From positions 1,354,001-1,418,000 of the forward strand of contig NZ_CP038271.1 of the NCBI RefSeq assembly GCF_004571195.1: 64,000 nt of DNA. Reading direction: 5' to 3'. The notes under the pieces were generated by a model. That model searched no databases. It was not told the origin of the DNA and saw only the letters and a list, made by a program, of their open reading frames with translations. Of this stretch, positions 38,679 through 48,774 are shown piece after piece (positions within the stretch are counted from its first letter, which is position 1; the number at the start of each line of letters is the position of its first letter). A program made the position numbers and the translations under genes. This stretch comes from Legionella geestiana. GTDB taxonomy: Bacteria > Pseudomonadota > Gammaproteobacteria > Legionellales > Legionellaceae.

Positions 38679-39470
38679 ATGTTCCATTTAAGAAGACGTA
38701 TATCTGCTTATTCACGTTCGGCGTCTTACACAAATGACATGGATGCGCGCGCAGTATCAGGCAGCGTTACTGAAATGCCTCATATACAGCTGTCTCAGAT
38801 GTTCCCAGACGTGACTCCAGAATATGTAGAGACTTTGACAAACAATCCTGAATTTTCCGAGGCGCTGCTTAATCTCCTTAACAATTGCAGTGAAACTCAT
38901 CGAAAAACGATATTCAGTTATTTTCAGAATAACTCAAGACTTAATCCCAAAACTGCCGCAGTAACGATGGCTCATGCAAGCCAGGCTCTTGAGGACGGGT
39001 GCCGTGATATCCGTGAGCGGCTGGAACGTCTTGGGGAGGAGGCCCGTGGGAAACTCACATCTTTTGATTCGCATATCAACAAATACAAGTCACAGGTATA
39101 CGCAGCTATTGGGACTGCATTAAGCGGTTCACACACCGTTGAAGGTAGAAATCGTAATTTTTGGGAAACTCTACAGTCACTTAAACGTGATGATAACCAG
39201 TTTTACGATGCGCTTAACCAGGACCGGGCCCCATGGATTCGTAAGGCACTCAACGCCATTACCTGGACCCTTTCCATTCTCTTGTCGGTGACCATTCCTT
39301 TTGCAGGTATGTGTGTGATGCTTCCACTCCACTTGCGAAATGAGGCGCGCACGCGCGACTTTGGTTTTTTTGCCCGCCCTGAATCTGCTGCTAAACTGCG
39401 CGCTACGGAATTGAATGTGGCAAACGAGCTTGAAGCGTATTATCCAGAAACCTGGCAGCCGCTTTTATAA
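38679..39470 (+). CDS. Effector-like protein sharing a C-terminal module with the next gene
   Basis: The ATG at 38679 has an AGGGGG ribosome-binding site and gives 263 residues. Residues about 90-245 match the C-terminal 170 residues of the 860-residue protein encoded next: ALEDGCRDIRERLERLGEEA, then DRAPWIRKALNAITW, a hydrophobic hairpin (SILLSVTIPFAGMCVMLPL) and a DFGFFARPESAA motif. The N-terminal 90 residues are unrelated except for a weak helical match just before the module. The membrane hairpin suggests host- or bacterial-membrane attachment. No known family is recognised. Confidence 0.75.
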   Translation: MFHLRRRISAYSRSASYTNDMDARAVSGSVTEMPHIQLSQMFPDVTPEYVETLTNNPEFSEALLNLLNNCSETHRKTIFSYFQNNSRLNPKTAAVTMAHASQALEDGCRDIRERLERLGEEARGKLTSFDSHINKYKSQVYAAIGTALSGSHTVEGRNRNFWETLQSLKRDDNQFYDALNQDRAPWIRKALNAITWTLSILLSVTIPFAGMCVMLPLHLRNEARTRDFGFFARPESAAKLRATELNVANELEAYYPETWQPLL

Positions 39471-39520
39471 TAATGCCGAGCTTTCGCCATAACGATTTCC
39501 ATATCATCGCCCTGCATACC

Positions 39521-39556
39521 GCCCGGCCTTTTTGAAAGCCGGGCTCTTCGTTTTTT
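39521..39556 (+). terminator. Intrinsic terminator after the module protein
   Basis: GCCCGGC / GCCGGGC stem with a 10-nt loop, followed after TCTTCG by six T residues. It separates the two paralogous genes, which therefore have their own transcripts. Confidence 0.75.
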
Positions 39557-39688
39557 CAGGCTCCATCTTTACCAGTCTATACTGCACAAGCCGCTGAACA
39601 TATAATTTACACATTCTTTTCAAAAAAAGGTCAATCCCTGACCGTTTTTGCGGTATAATTCTCTGAAAGTTTTCGATGGGGGTTATAC

Positions 39689-42271
39689 ATGTACGGTATT
39701 TTTGGCTCTACGGCAGCGATTAATGATTATTTCGGTCGTGACGTTATGAACCTTACAGCGCGTAGTTGCGGATTAACGATAAGCGAAGTAAGTCCGGTTG
39801 AATATTCTCAAACTCAGCCATCCAATGGCACCCTCGAATTTATCCAGACGCCTGAGGGCATTTGCTACAAATTTACGACTGGCAGCAGTGAAGGCCCACT
39901 TCTGACTGAAGGGCGCGTGGAGTATGAACACCTTGGTATTCAAGCCAAACGCAAGGAAGACCAGTCTTATGAAATACTGTCAGTTCCCGACTGTGCTCTT
40001 TTAAGTGATTATATTCATAGAACCCACGGCCTGTCGCCAAATGATCAACAGATTAGAGCCGATCTTGAGAAGCGTACTCCTTTTTTGGCCACCCCGAATG
40101 AGATGCAGCATCTTCTGAATTCGTGGCTGGCGTGTCCACCCTCTTCTTATGTACAGGGTATGCCAGATGCACGTGTATTAATGCCCGTTGTATTAGGACT
40201 GTTCCCGCTGATAAACAATGAAAATGAACTGCAAAGCTTCTTTGGCAAAGGTGGACTGCCAACAAAAGATCTAAGTTTCGCCTACCTCAACGCAAATCAG
40301 GAGCTCTGTGGTTTTGCCCTGTATTGGCGCGAAGATAAGTCGCAGTGGGCTATCCTGCATTCTGCCAACACAAATGCGGCTCCAGAAGAGCGTCGTCAAT
40401 CCGTTGTGGTCTCCGCGGCGACTCTTGAGGCTCCGAACTCCTCTAATCAGCTGGTGCAGATTGGTGGTCTCGCGGCTCTTGAGCATTTGCGTGCAGAAAT
40501 CGGGCCGGCTCCGCTGGTTCAGCTTTTCCTTGAAGAACTGTTCGATGAAGAATATGCGGTACGCCCGGAGGTGGTTGAGCGGTGGTCGAGCATGCGGGTT
40601 AATTCCTTGAATGACTCGGGTTCTGGAAAAGTCTGGACTGATGCTTTTACCCAGGATTTTAGCGGGTTTGTGGATGGCGTTCGCTCGTTGTTTGGTGATT
40701 CGTCTGGTGTGACCTTCTCATCCAGCAGCTCTTCATCGAGTGCCTCTTCCAGCAGCGTGTCCGCCATCGACGTACCTCTGGATGGCACTCAAAGTGCGAT
40801 GCTGTGCCATCTGGGGCTGCAAAAACTGGGGCAGTCTGAGAGGTTTGCAGCGTTAGGAGAGAATCATCACGCTGTCTGGGCATATCTGCTCCATGCCCCA
40901 CGTTTTGCCGGCATTTTACGGGATGTATTGGCCATGCAGGATGTTCAAGCACGTAATGCGCTTGCAGACGCGCTTGCCTCGCCTGATAACGTTACTTCAA
41001 AGACGCTCTTAAATCTGCACGCCGTTGGGGTTTCAACGTCTGATTTGATGCAGACGCTGGATTTTTTTTCGGAAAATAACACAACGTCAGAGAATATTTG
41101 CGAGCAAAGGCGCCAGGTATTACAGTTTCTGGCTGCGCTTGAATACAGGCTCAATGGCTTTTTAGAGCCTTCTGTTTTTGCAGTATTTTACCAGCTTCTG
41201 CCAACCTTTAATGAGATTGCGCAAAGAGAATCGGGACAAGTCTGGCTGAAGAATAACCTTTTGCATATTCACCGCTATGTCTTGTCAGAGGATAAACAAA
41301 AAGGGCTTCTAACCCTTTTAGAGGCTTTTCTTACTGTTCCATCGGAGAATAGCGAGGCCGATGAGTCGGTCGCTCCTGAATTTATTACGATAGGAAAAAC
41401 TGTATACAGTGCTCTTTTGGTCGCAATGAATACGGACGATACTTTTTCCCTGCATCAAGGGCAAGTTGCGGCGCGTGCGTTGCAATGGCTCGAGAGTCAG
41501 AATGTGCCTGATAAACTGCAGCTTGCGCATACGATAGTCGCCGGAACGCCTGCGGGTATTCCTGTGATTCCAACTGCTGCTCTGAGGCTGCTGGTGCGTT
41601 TTCCGGAGATGGAAAGCGCACAATTCGGGCAATTGTGCACGCATCAATCTCTCGCTCAGGGACTGATGCGTTTGACCGAGGATTCAGACCGGGTCGTGCT
41701 TCAGGGGTATTTTAACGGTCTGATGGCGGTTCCAGAAAACCGTAAAGCGGCTGTCGGGCGTGCGCTGAATGAAGCAACGCTGGCGCTTGATGAGGGATGC
41801 GGGCGCATTCGTGCCCGACTGGAGCGTCTTGGTGTTGAGGCTCAGGCAAAGCTTTCAGGCTTTGACCAAAACGTTGCGGCTTTTAAGGGGCTGATGCGTG
41901 TCGCGATAGTCGAGCGTCTGACGGCAGGGGGTGCTTCAGACAACCTTAATGCGCGTTTTACGGGCGTCATGGAGCAGGCTGAAGCGCAGTTTGACGCTGT
42001 ATTGAATGTGGACCGTGACCCGTGGCTTCGCCAGGCGCTTAATGCCGTCGTCTGGGCGGTGGCGGTTGCGGTGAGCATCGTTTTCCCGCCATTGGGGTTA
42101 TGGGTAGGCGCGGCGATTCAATCGAGGCACGAAGCAACCGGTGATTACGGCTTTTTTAGCCGCACGGAATCGAGTGCCATGGCGCATGTGACTAATCGAA
42201 CGGTCAAGAGGATACTGGAGCAGAATACCCCTGATGCGCCTGAGCCGGATAATGCGGTTAATGCGCTTTAA
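39689..42271 (+). CDS. Large effector-like protein with serine-rich linker and shared C-terminal module
   Basis: The 860-residue protein has an N-terminal domain (about 1-300) of mixed strands and helices with no recognised family, a serine-rich linker at about 344-358, a helical middle part, and a C-terminal module from about 690. The module parallels the upstream 263-residue protein: TLALDEGCGRIRARLERLG, DRDPWLRQALNAVVW, a hydrophobic hairpin (AVAVSIVFPPLGLWVGAAI) and DYGFFSRTESSA. It has no signal peptide. GGGG precedes the start by about 9 bases. A gene duplication followed by domain exchange explains the pair best. Host-directed activity is inferred. Confidence 0.75.
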   Translation: MYGIFGSTAAINDYFGRDVMNLTARSCGLTISEVSPVEYSQTQPSNGTLEFIQTPEGICYKFTTGSSEGPLLTEGRVEYEHLGIQAKRKEDQSYEILSVPDCALLSDYIHRTHGLSPNDQQIRADLEKRTPFLATPNEMQHLLNSWLACPPSSYVQGMPDARVLMPVVLGLFPLINNENELQSFFGKGGLPTKDLSFAYLNANQELCGFALYWREDKSQWAILHSANTNAAPEERRQSVVVSAATLEAPNSSNQLVQIGGLAALEHLRAEIGPAPLVQLFLEELFDEEYAVRPEVVERWSSMRVNSLNDSGSGKVWTDAFTQDFSGFVDGVRSLFGDSSGVTFSSSSSSSSASSSSVSAIDVPLDGTQSAMLCHLGLQKLGQSERFAALGENHHAVWAYLLHAPRFAGILRDVLAMQDVQARNALADALASPDNVTSKTLLNLHAVGVSTSDLMQTLDFFSENNTTSENICEQRRQVLQFLAALEYRLNGFLEPSVFAVFYQLLPTFNEIAQRESGQVWLKNNLLHIHRYVLSEDKQKGLLTLLEAFLTVPSENSEADESVAPEFITIGKTVYSALLVAMNTDDTFSLHQGQVAARALQWLESQNVPDKLQLAHTIVAGTPAGIPVIPTAALRLLVRFPEMESAQFGQLCTHQSLAQGLMRLTEDSDRVVLQGYFNGLMAVPENRKAAVGRALNEATLALDEGCGRIRARLERLGVEAQAKLSGFDQNVAAFKGLMRVAIVERLTAGGASDNLNARFTGVMEQAEAQFDAVLNVDRDPWLRQALNAVVWAVAVAVSIVFPPLGLWVGAAIQSRHEATGDYGFFSRTESSAMAHVTNRTVKRILEQNTPDAPEPDNAVNAL

Positions 42272-42329
42272 CAGGGCAATACAGCATCATTTTCGCACAT
42301 GAAATGGTTGGATAAGTTGCCTGTTGGTG

Positions 42330-42353
42330 TCCTCCCCGCCTTCGCGGGGAGGA
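42330..42353. repeat. GC-rich palindromic REP-like hairpin
   Basis: TCCTCCCCGC / GCGGGGAGGA, a perfect 10-bp stem with a CTTC loop, lies 59 bp after the stop of the 860-residue protein. No T-tract follows; it resembles the GC-rich cores in the 1.2-1.6 kb repeat region. Confidence 0.5.
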
Positions 42354-42485
42354 TGTCATTAAACATCTAAGTGACAATTTTTTGCGCACAGCATGATTTT
42401 CCCCGGTGCGCCATAATTCTTGAAATTTCTGCGACAATCTGCTTAAGATTAACATTCGCCGGATTAAAAATGTAAGGATCACACC

Positions 42486-45431
42486 ATGTCCATGCCAGTG
42501 AAGGCGTTGCGGTTTGATCTCCTGACTGCGGAACCGGATAAGGAAGCGGAAATCTCGCAGTCCGGTCATCCTGTAACAAAATACTCCTGGACGGAGAGCG
42601 ACGGCACCCTGCTGTACGGCTGCTATAAGCCGGTTGACGCTACCTATCCGCCGCTTTTGGCACGCTATTCAGTCGCTTACAGCGTATGGCTGCGCATGAT
42701 ACTCGGGGAGCGCGCCGCGGAAGAGCGCCTGGTTTATGACGGCAACGGCGCGATAGTCGGCTCTATGTCGATAAAGCTTCCCAAATATCGTCCGCTGCTT
42801 GGTGGGGGCCCCGGACGTAACAGCGTGCTTAAACCCGGCAGTTCCGAGGAAGATGCGCGTGTTATGCTTCCTGATGTAAAAACCCTTGAAGAATACAATG
42901 CTGCTGAACTGCTGGTGGCTGACTGGCTGACGCAGGATGAAGATCGCCACGATGGCAACTGGAGCCTTGACGGAACCATTGATAATGACATGCGGGGATA
43001 TGGCATTACTTCGCTGATTAAGGGAATACGCTGGATTCTTCGAGAGCTCGAGGCGGTTATTCATAAAGTGATGGAGATGCGGCGGGAAGACCTCGATAAC
43101 TTTCCCTGCATAAAGGGGCGCACCTATTGGCCGGCCAATCCGCTGCCGAACTTTACGGAATCCTGGAAGCGCTACAATCTGAATCCGCAGGCGTTTCGCG
43201 ATTTGGCCCAAAGCCCGGTATTTGTCCAGCAGATGTTTACGGTCATGTTGCGGGCGCTTGTGGTGTGGCAGCCAAACGTGCTTCGCGCGCGCCTCATGGA
43301 ATATCTGGGGGACGAGAAGCTTGATTATAAGTCGCTTGATACACAGGAAGTTCCGCCCAGCATTCTTGAAAAGCTGGCAGCGCTTTTCATAGGCCCCAGT
43401 GTGCCAAAATCAAAAAAACTTGAAGAACAATACCCTAAATTTTTTAGTCCCGAGGCTAATGAAGCCCCGTTTGTTGACCATATTCTCAGTGTCTTTACCG
43501 CAATGCAAAACGAGTTTCGCGATATCACCGTCTTGTATCCTGGATGTGAAGCCTGTGAGGAAGACCCGGCCAGTCAGCGTCCAAAGCGTATCGCAAAACC
43601 TGCGTTTTACCGCTTTTTGCTCGAGTGCCCGGAAGCATGGCAGGCAGCAAAAAACTGGGCAATCGCGCAGAACAGCCGTCTTGGTTCCTCAGACCGCTCA
43701 CAGCAGAATGCATCATCCAGCGCACATGATGCAGTGCAGGCCCGGGCGCTTGAAACGCATTTTGATATGGAGTTGCTGGAGCGTAATTACCACGAAATCT
43801 GGCGTGATGCCTTCCTGCCGCAACTGGATGAGAATCTCTCAAAATTTGAGCAGCTGGTTCTCAGGTTGAGGCCGCCGGCATCTCCTGCTGCCACCGCAAG
43901 TGGAGATATTGCACCCCCTTTTATACCCCGAGGCCAGCGTGCAGTAGGTTCATCCGAGGCCTATTCAGCAGCCTTACTGATTCGCCCGAGCCCCTTTGGG
44001 GCGGGTCGTCCGTTTCTGCCTGGCAGCTATCAAAGCACGACAGAGGATGCACTCGCGATATTAGCCGATACCATCGACCCAGAAACGGGTACGGTGCTGC
44101 GCCCCGGACTTGTTACACGTTTACGTACCTGCATCACCAATTATTCGCAGGTTCCTCTGGGGGCATTGACCCAGGAGGTGAGCAGTGCTTTTGGGGATGA
44201 GCTTGAGGACCTTAAAATTGCCCTTGAGCGTAACATCCGAGACAAACTGGGGCCAGATGATAATCCGATTTTTTCCGCGGCTCTGGCAGAACTGGAAGCA
44301 CTGATACCGCAGGTGCGTTTCAGCCGACATGTCAACCGTGTAAATGGCGCATCATTTTCGTTGCAAAGTCCGCTGTCTTCGTCTTCAGGTACACTTTTTT
44401 CTCCCCCCTCCCCGGCCGATGAGCGGGTGGTTGCGGCCTGTGTCAATGCGCTGTTTGCCTGGGCCGACCATGTTGATACGGAATACCTGAACTCGCAGAT
44501 AATCAGTGTTATAGACAAGGATTATGAAGGGACCTCCTGGCTCGGCACCTGGTCACGCCAGAGAGGTGAGAGCGTACGTAAGTATCTTAAGGAAAGCACT
44601 GAAAGTGGCGCACAGCGGCTCGGGTGGGTATTTGCCGGTGGCAGAAGGGAAGATGGTGCGTTGAACATCGCGCTGGTCGCAAGGCTTTATCCTTTGATGC
44701 TTGATAACGTAAAAGAGTGGTTTGCACAGCGAGCGCTGCCTGAGACGTTTCGTAAGGATTATTTCTGTCTGCAGGTGTTGAGTGAAGCCTGTAAAAGCCA
44801 TGAAGGTACCGGCAAACGGCGGTTTGACGATGCACTGTCGCTTTATACGCAGCGCACCTGTGAAGCCGCGAAAACGGATGAGCGCTTTACGCACGCGCAT
44901 GTTGCCGATATGGATAAGCGCGTTAACGACAGGCTCTATGAATGGGTGAGCCGCCTTGCTCCGGAAGTGTTCACCACGCTTGCATCCTCAGCCATTCGTA
45001 CCTATGAGAGTGGTGGGTGGAAGATTTGGGGAACAGGCGTTTGCAGTCGAACGCGCGGGCCAGGGGCACGCGAGATTCTTCAAAAGCCCTTGCCCAACAC
45101 CCAAAAGCTTGGCATGCTGTTGTCGGCTGCGGATTCGGCCAATCCTGACAGCTCGCTAAACTCTTACCTTCTAAGCCATTTGCTTGAAACCATGAAGCAG
45201 ACCGATGAAGTCAGGACTGAGCCTCGTTATGCCTGTGTCCGCGCAGTCGGTAAATCATGGTGGAATTGGATACTGCTGCCAAAAATTGCTGAGCTTTCGA
45301 AGCCTTATGCAAATGGTGCGGGTCCGGCTGCGGCTTCTGGTTCGACGCGTTCAACTCCTCCGACTTCTGTGTCGGCGTCAAGCGTGCCAGTCGGCGGTTC
45401 GTTCAGTTTTGCAATGCCCGGAGGCCGTTGA
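42486..45431 (+). CDS. Large effector candidate with a PI3/4-kinase-type catalytic loop
   Basis: Residues about 35-175 of this 981-residue protein carry kinase-like landmarks in order: a lysine in LYGCYKPVD (Lys48), LARYSVAYSVWLRMILGE (a helix where kinases place a Glu), GSMSIKLPK, and DEDRHDGNWSLDG with Asp153, His155 and Asn158, followed by an acidic TIDNDM. DRHxxN loops are typical of phosphatidylinositol 3/4-kinases and related atypical kinases, including some Legionella effectors. About 800 further residues are helical and unrecognised. The terminus is PTSVSASSVPVGGSFSFAMP plus GGR. Its 3' end is overlapped antisense by the next gene. Confidence 0.72.
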   Translation: MSMPVKALRFDLLTAEPDKEAEISQSGHPVTKYSWTESDGTLLYGCYKPVDATYPPLLARYSVAYSVWLRMILGERAAEERLVYDGNGAIVGSMSIKLPKYRPLLGGGPGRNSVLKPGSSEEDARVMLPDVKTLEEYNAAELLVADWLTQDEDRHDGNWSLDGTIDNDMRGYGITSLIKGIRWILRELEAVIHKVMEMRREDLDNFPCIKGRTYWPANPLPNFTESWKRYNLNPQAFRDLAQSPVFVQQMFTVMLRALVVWQPNVLRARLMEYLGDEKLDYKSLDTQEVPPSILEKLAALFIGPSVPKSKKLEEQYPKFFSPEANEAPFVDHILSVFTAMQNEFRDITVLYPGCEACEEDPASQRPKRIAKPAFYRFLLECPEAWQAAKNWAIAQNSRLGSSDRSQQNASSSAHDAVQARALETHFDMELLERNYHEIWRDAFLPQLDENLSKFEQLVLRLRPPASPAATASGDIAPPFIPRGQRAVGSSEAYSAALLIRPSPFGAGRPFLPGSYQSTTEDALAILADTIDPETGTVLRPGLVTRLRTCITNYSQVPLGALTQEVSSAFGDELEDLKIALERNIRDKLGPDDNPIFSAALAELEALIPQVRFSRHVNRVNGASFSLQSPLSSSSGTLFSPPSPADERVVAACVNALFAWADHVDTEYLNSQIISVIDKDYEGTSWLGTWSRQRGESVRKYLKESTESGAQRLGWVFAGGRREDGALNIALVARLYPLMLDNVKEWFAQRALPETFRKDYFCLQVLSEACKSHEGTGKRRFDDALSLYTQRTCEAAKTDERFTHAHVADMDKRVNDRLYEWVSRLAPEVFTTLASSAIRTYESGGWKIWGTGVCSRTRGPGAREILQKPLPNTQKLGMLLSAADSANPDSSLNSYLLSHLLETMKQTDEVRTEPRYACVRAVGKSWWNWILLPKIAELSKPYANGAGPAAASGSTRSTPPTSVSASSVPVGGSFSFAMPGGR

Positions 45432-47113
45432 AAAAATCCCCCTCTGGCAGGGGGGCGCGCTGACTGCAGCAGGCTGTGGAGGTAAAACCCGAGTAAGAGC
45501 ACGGTAAAGATGGCCAGTGGAATCACAAGAATCAGTCCAGGTGTCAGCATGACCGCCGCACTGGTTACGGGAGTGTCAGGGTGAGCCGGAACGAAGAGCG
45601 GGGGTGGCGATATCGCCGGGGCAGCCTCAGGCGCAAGCGCCAGCGATGGCAGTGCCGCCAGACCCGGGTGACGTGCCTCGCGCCAGTGGTGCATGTTCTC
45701 CATCAATTGTTCGGCGGTCTGTCGCGTGCTTTCAAGAAGTGCTTCTTCCTCGGTACGGGTAGCGCCTTCCCGCAGGTGGCCACGCACTTCGTGGGTGCGC
45801 TGCGTCAGTTGATGCATGGCGCGCTGCATCGGAGTGCGGGTCGCTACACTGAGCGTCAGGCTGTCCTGATTCTCAAGAAAAGCGCTGGATTTGGCAGGGC
45901 CTCTGGGACGCAGAGCCGCGAGAATCCCTGTTTCCCGCCCCTTCATAAGCTGTCGTTGATACACCGCACGGTTGGCTTCACGAATGAAGGTTATCGGCTC
46001 GCCTGATTGATGAATAAAGTTTTCAACATCCAGCAGAAAGGCATCAATTTCCTCGCGAAACTGCAAGCGGGTCAGTACTTCTCCTGCCTGCTCTAAAAGG
46101 TGCAGCAGCTGGTGCAGAATACTGTCAAAGCGCAACAGCTCATGGACATCGGCAAGGGCTTTTGCGAATGCCTCGGCCAGTGTCGGGTCAAGTTTCTCAG
46201 GCAGGCTCAATGTTTTACAGGCTCTAAGGGTGTCGGCGTCGATGGTGATTGGCGTGTATCCACTGACAAGCGCGTGAGGCGCGCGTGCACAAAGGCTTGC
46301 GGCAAGCGTTGGAAACTCGCGCAGGTTCAGGGTGTGGGTGTCGGGGGGAGATTCCAGATATTCCAGATACGGATGGCTGTTGACCGGTGCATGTGAAAGT
46401 GAGAAGTGCAGGAGGGCATGGCGGTCTTCAGCGATGTCACGCACCTGCTGGCGAATCACTTCAAGCTGGAGCTTCAGAAAGCGCGAGCGCATCACCTGCT
46501 GGATTTCCGCGCTGACATCCTGCTCAAGAGCGGCGCGAAAATCGGCGAGAAAGAGCCTGTCTCCTCCCTCGAGGTGGACTTCCATGCCGCGGATATACTG
46601 CTCAAGGAGCTGGGCCTCGGTGCTGACGTATTCGGGGTCGTTGTTTTCAGCGAGCTTTCGGCTCATGCGCACAATATCGAGCAGTAAATAATTCATGGGC
46701 TGGTTCAGATGCTCTGGCGGAAGGTCCTGGTTTCTTATCAGGAGATAGTCGCCTGCGCGGCGAGCAAGGGTTTCAAGCGTTTGCCAGCGCATTTTACGGT
46801 GGTTCGTTAATGGCAGGTGAAAGGCATCGCGCGTGAGCAGGTGCTTTGGACGGTAAAGGCTTGCCAGCAACAGGGAGTCGGCATGCACATCAATAAAGGC
46901 ATCTTCGAGGGCCGTGGCAAAAAAGCTGTCTGTGGTTTCCAGCAGTTCACGGTCCATACCGGAACGTGCGCGGGCTTCCAGAAGACGTTCACGAAAAGCC
47001 AGTTCCTCTGGTGTGTAGCAGGATTCGTCGCGAAGATAAAGCCATCCCAACACTCCAAAGCGCGATTGCGCAACCACCGGCTGGTAACCGATGTTTGAGT
47101 CTGTGTGCTTCAT
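45305..47113 (-). CDS. C-terminally membrane-anchored helical protein of unknown function
   Basis: The 602-residue protein is soluble and helical for about 510 residues. A single hydrophobic segment lies at about 520-545 (TPGLILVIPLAIFTVLLLGF), and a 55-residue Pro/Ala/Glu-rich tail follows. A GGGAGAG ribosome-binding site precedes the ATG. A strong minus-strand terminator lies inside the frame after the membrane segment; the last 44 codons run beyond it, mostly antisense to the kinase-like gene. The original stop may have been just before the terminator. A tail-anchored effector is one possibility. Confidence 0.7.
   Translation of the reverse strand: MKHTDSNIGYQPVVAQSRFGVLGWLYLRDESCYTPEELAFRERLLEARARSGMDRELLETTDSFFATALEDAFIDVHADSLLLASLYRPKHLLTRDAFHLPLTNHRKMRWQTLETLARRAGDYLLIRNQDLPPEHLNQPMNYLLLDIVRMSRKLAENNDPEYVSTEAQLLEQYIRGMEVHLEGGDRLFLADFRAALEQDVSAEIQQVMRSRFLKLQLEVIRQQVRDIAEDRHALLHFSLSHAPVNSHPYLEYLESPPDTHTLNLREFPTLAASLCARAPHALVSGYTPITIDADTLRACKTLSLPEKLDPTLAEAFAKALADVHELLRFDSILHQLLHLLEQAGEVLTRLQFREEIDAFLLDVENFIHQSGEPITFIREANRAVYQRQLMKGRETGILAALRPRGPAKSSAFLENQDSLTLSVATRTPMQRAMHQLTQRTHEVRGHLREGATRTEEEALLESTRQTAEQLMENMHHWREARHPGLAALPSLALAPEAAPAISPPPLFVPAHPDTPVTSAAVMLTPGLILVIPLAIFTVLLLGFYLHSLLQSARPPARGGFFQRPPGIAKLNEPPTGTLDADTEVGGVERVEPEAAAGPAPFA
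45431..45455 (-). terminator. Minus-strand terminator inside the 602-residue reading frame
   Basis: Read on the minus strand, CCCCCT / AGGGGG with a GCCAG loop is followed by ATTTTTTC. It is a canonical intrinsic terminator but lies 126 bases before the stop codon of the minus-strand gene. It starts at the last base of the convergent gene's stop codon. Confidence 0.65.
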
Positions 47114-47294
47114 GCGTCTCTCCCTCGGGCTTCGTCCGTGCTGCCCTTAAGTTTCAGTGAGCCACAGTTTCGCGTAATTGTAAATGGTATGTAACCGTTC
47201 CCCTAAAGCATTCAAAATGTGGTGAATAGATACAATGGTATAGCATTAAGGGTCTGTGTTAGACTTTCGGCCATTGTTTTTGGAGGGCATCATT

Positions 47295-48677
47295 ATGAGC
47301 ACAACACGCATTGAAACCGACAGCATGGGTGAGATACCCGTTGCCAGCGACCGCCTTTGGGGGGCGCAGACTGAGCGTTCCCTGCACCATTTTCACATTG
47401 GCAATGACCGCATGCCGCGAGAGCTCGTGCATGCCTTTGGCATATTAAAGCTCGCTGCCGCGCGCACCAACGAAGCCCTCGGAAAACTGCCGCCGGAAAA
47501 GGCGCGCCTCATTGAGGCGGCCGCCCGTGAAGTGATGGATGGACAGCTTGATGAGCACTTTCCGCTGCATGTCTGGCAGACGGGCAGTGGCACGCAGTCG
47601 AACATGAATGCGAACGAGGTGATTTCAAACCGCGCCATTGCGATGCATGGCGGTGTACTCGGCAGCAAGTCGCCTGTGCATCCGAATGACGATGTGAACA
47701 TGTCGCAGTCCTCAAACGACACCTTCCCAACCGCCATGCACATTGCCGCCGCCCGTGCGGTGACTGACAAGCTGTTGCCGTCCGTGCGCGCTCTCAGGGA
47801 TGCGTTGCATGAAAAAGCAGAGGCCTTTGCCCATATCGTAAAAATTGGTCGCACACACCTTCAGGATGCGGTTCCCCTGACGCTTGGACAGGAGTTTTCC
47901 GGTTACGTGGCGCAGCTCGATGCCTGCCTGCATCGCCTGACACAGGTGTTACCGGAAATTTACGCGCTGGCGCTTGGTGGCACGGCGGTCGGCACGGGCC
48001 TTAATACGCATCCGCAGTTTGCTGAAAAGGCCGCGGCTGAAATTGCGAAGCTGACGGGCCTGCCTTTTGTTTCGGCTCCCAACAAGTTTGAAGCGCTCGC
48101 CGCGCACGAGCCGATGGTTATGCTCCATGCCTGCATGAAAACGCTCGCCTGCGCATTGATGAAAATTGGGAACGATATTCGCTGGCTGGGTTCAGGTCCG
48201 CGCTGTGGCATTGGCGAGCTGTTGCTGCCGGAAAATGAGCCAGGCTCATCCATCATGCCAGGCAAGGTCAATCCTACCCAGTGTGAAGCCCTCACCATGG
48301 TGTGTACCCAGGTGCTTGGTAACGATGTGACGGTTGGCATTGCTGCGAGTCAGGGGAATTTTGAGCTGAACGTGTTTAAGCCTGTTATTATTTTTAACGT
48401 CATGCAATCGTTAAATCTGCTGGCTGACAGCTGCCGTTCCTTCCGTGAATTCTGTGTGGAGGGGATAGTGCCTAATCTGCCGGTGATTGACTATTACGTT
48501 AAGCACTCCCTGATGCTGGTCACGGCACTCAATCAACACATTGGCTACGACAAAGCCGCCAAAATCGCCAAACTGGCGCACCATGAGAATTTGTCGCTGG
48601 AAGAAGCCGGTGTGAAGCTTGGCTTTTTGACCGCCGAGCAGTTTCGCGAGTGGGTAAATCCTGCAAAAATGGTATAA
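47295..48677 (+). CDS. fumC: Class II fumarate hydratase
   Basis: Fumarase C interconverts fumarate and malate in the TCA cycle without an iron-sulfur cluster. The ATG at 47295 follows GGAGG and yields 460 residues beginning [14 protein letters not shown]. The superfamily signature [11 protein letters not shown] is at about 318-328, and [14 protein letters not shown] (about 97-110) and [20 protein letters not shown] (about 185-204) are present. The length is normal. Confidence 0.97.
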   Translation: MSTTRIETDSMGEIPVASDRLWGAQTERSLHHFHIGNDRMPRELVHAFGILKLAAARTNEALGKLPPEKARLIEAAAREVMDGQLDEHFPLHVWQTGSGTQSNMNANEVISNRAIAMHGGVLGSKSPVHPNDDVNMSQSSNDTFPTAMHIAAARAVTDKLLPSVRALRDALHEKAEAFAHIVKIGRTHLQDAVPLTLGQEFSGYVAQLDACLHRLTQVLPEIYALALGGTAVGTGLNTHPQFAEKAAAEIAKLTGLPFVSAPNKFEALAAHEPMVMLHACMKTLACALMKIGNDIRWLGSGPRCGIGELLLPENEPGSSIMPGKVNPTQCEALTMVCTQVLGNDVTVGIAASQGNFELNVFKPVIIFNVMQSLNLLADSCRSFREFCVEGIVPNLPVIDYYVKHSLMLVTALNQHIGYDKAAKIAKLAHHENLSLEEAGVKLGFLTAEQFREWVNPAKMV

Positions 48678-48774
48678 GCGGGGATTGGCTGTCTGCTGCC
48701 GGTTTTATTATGCATTCCATCCTGGGCCTGGCAGCCAAGGTTGCGGCGTTTTGTAGATAAAACAACGAGTTAAA

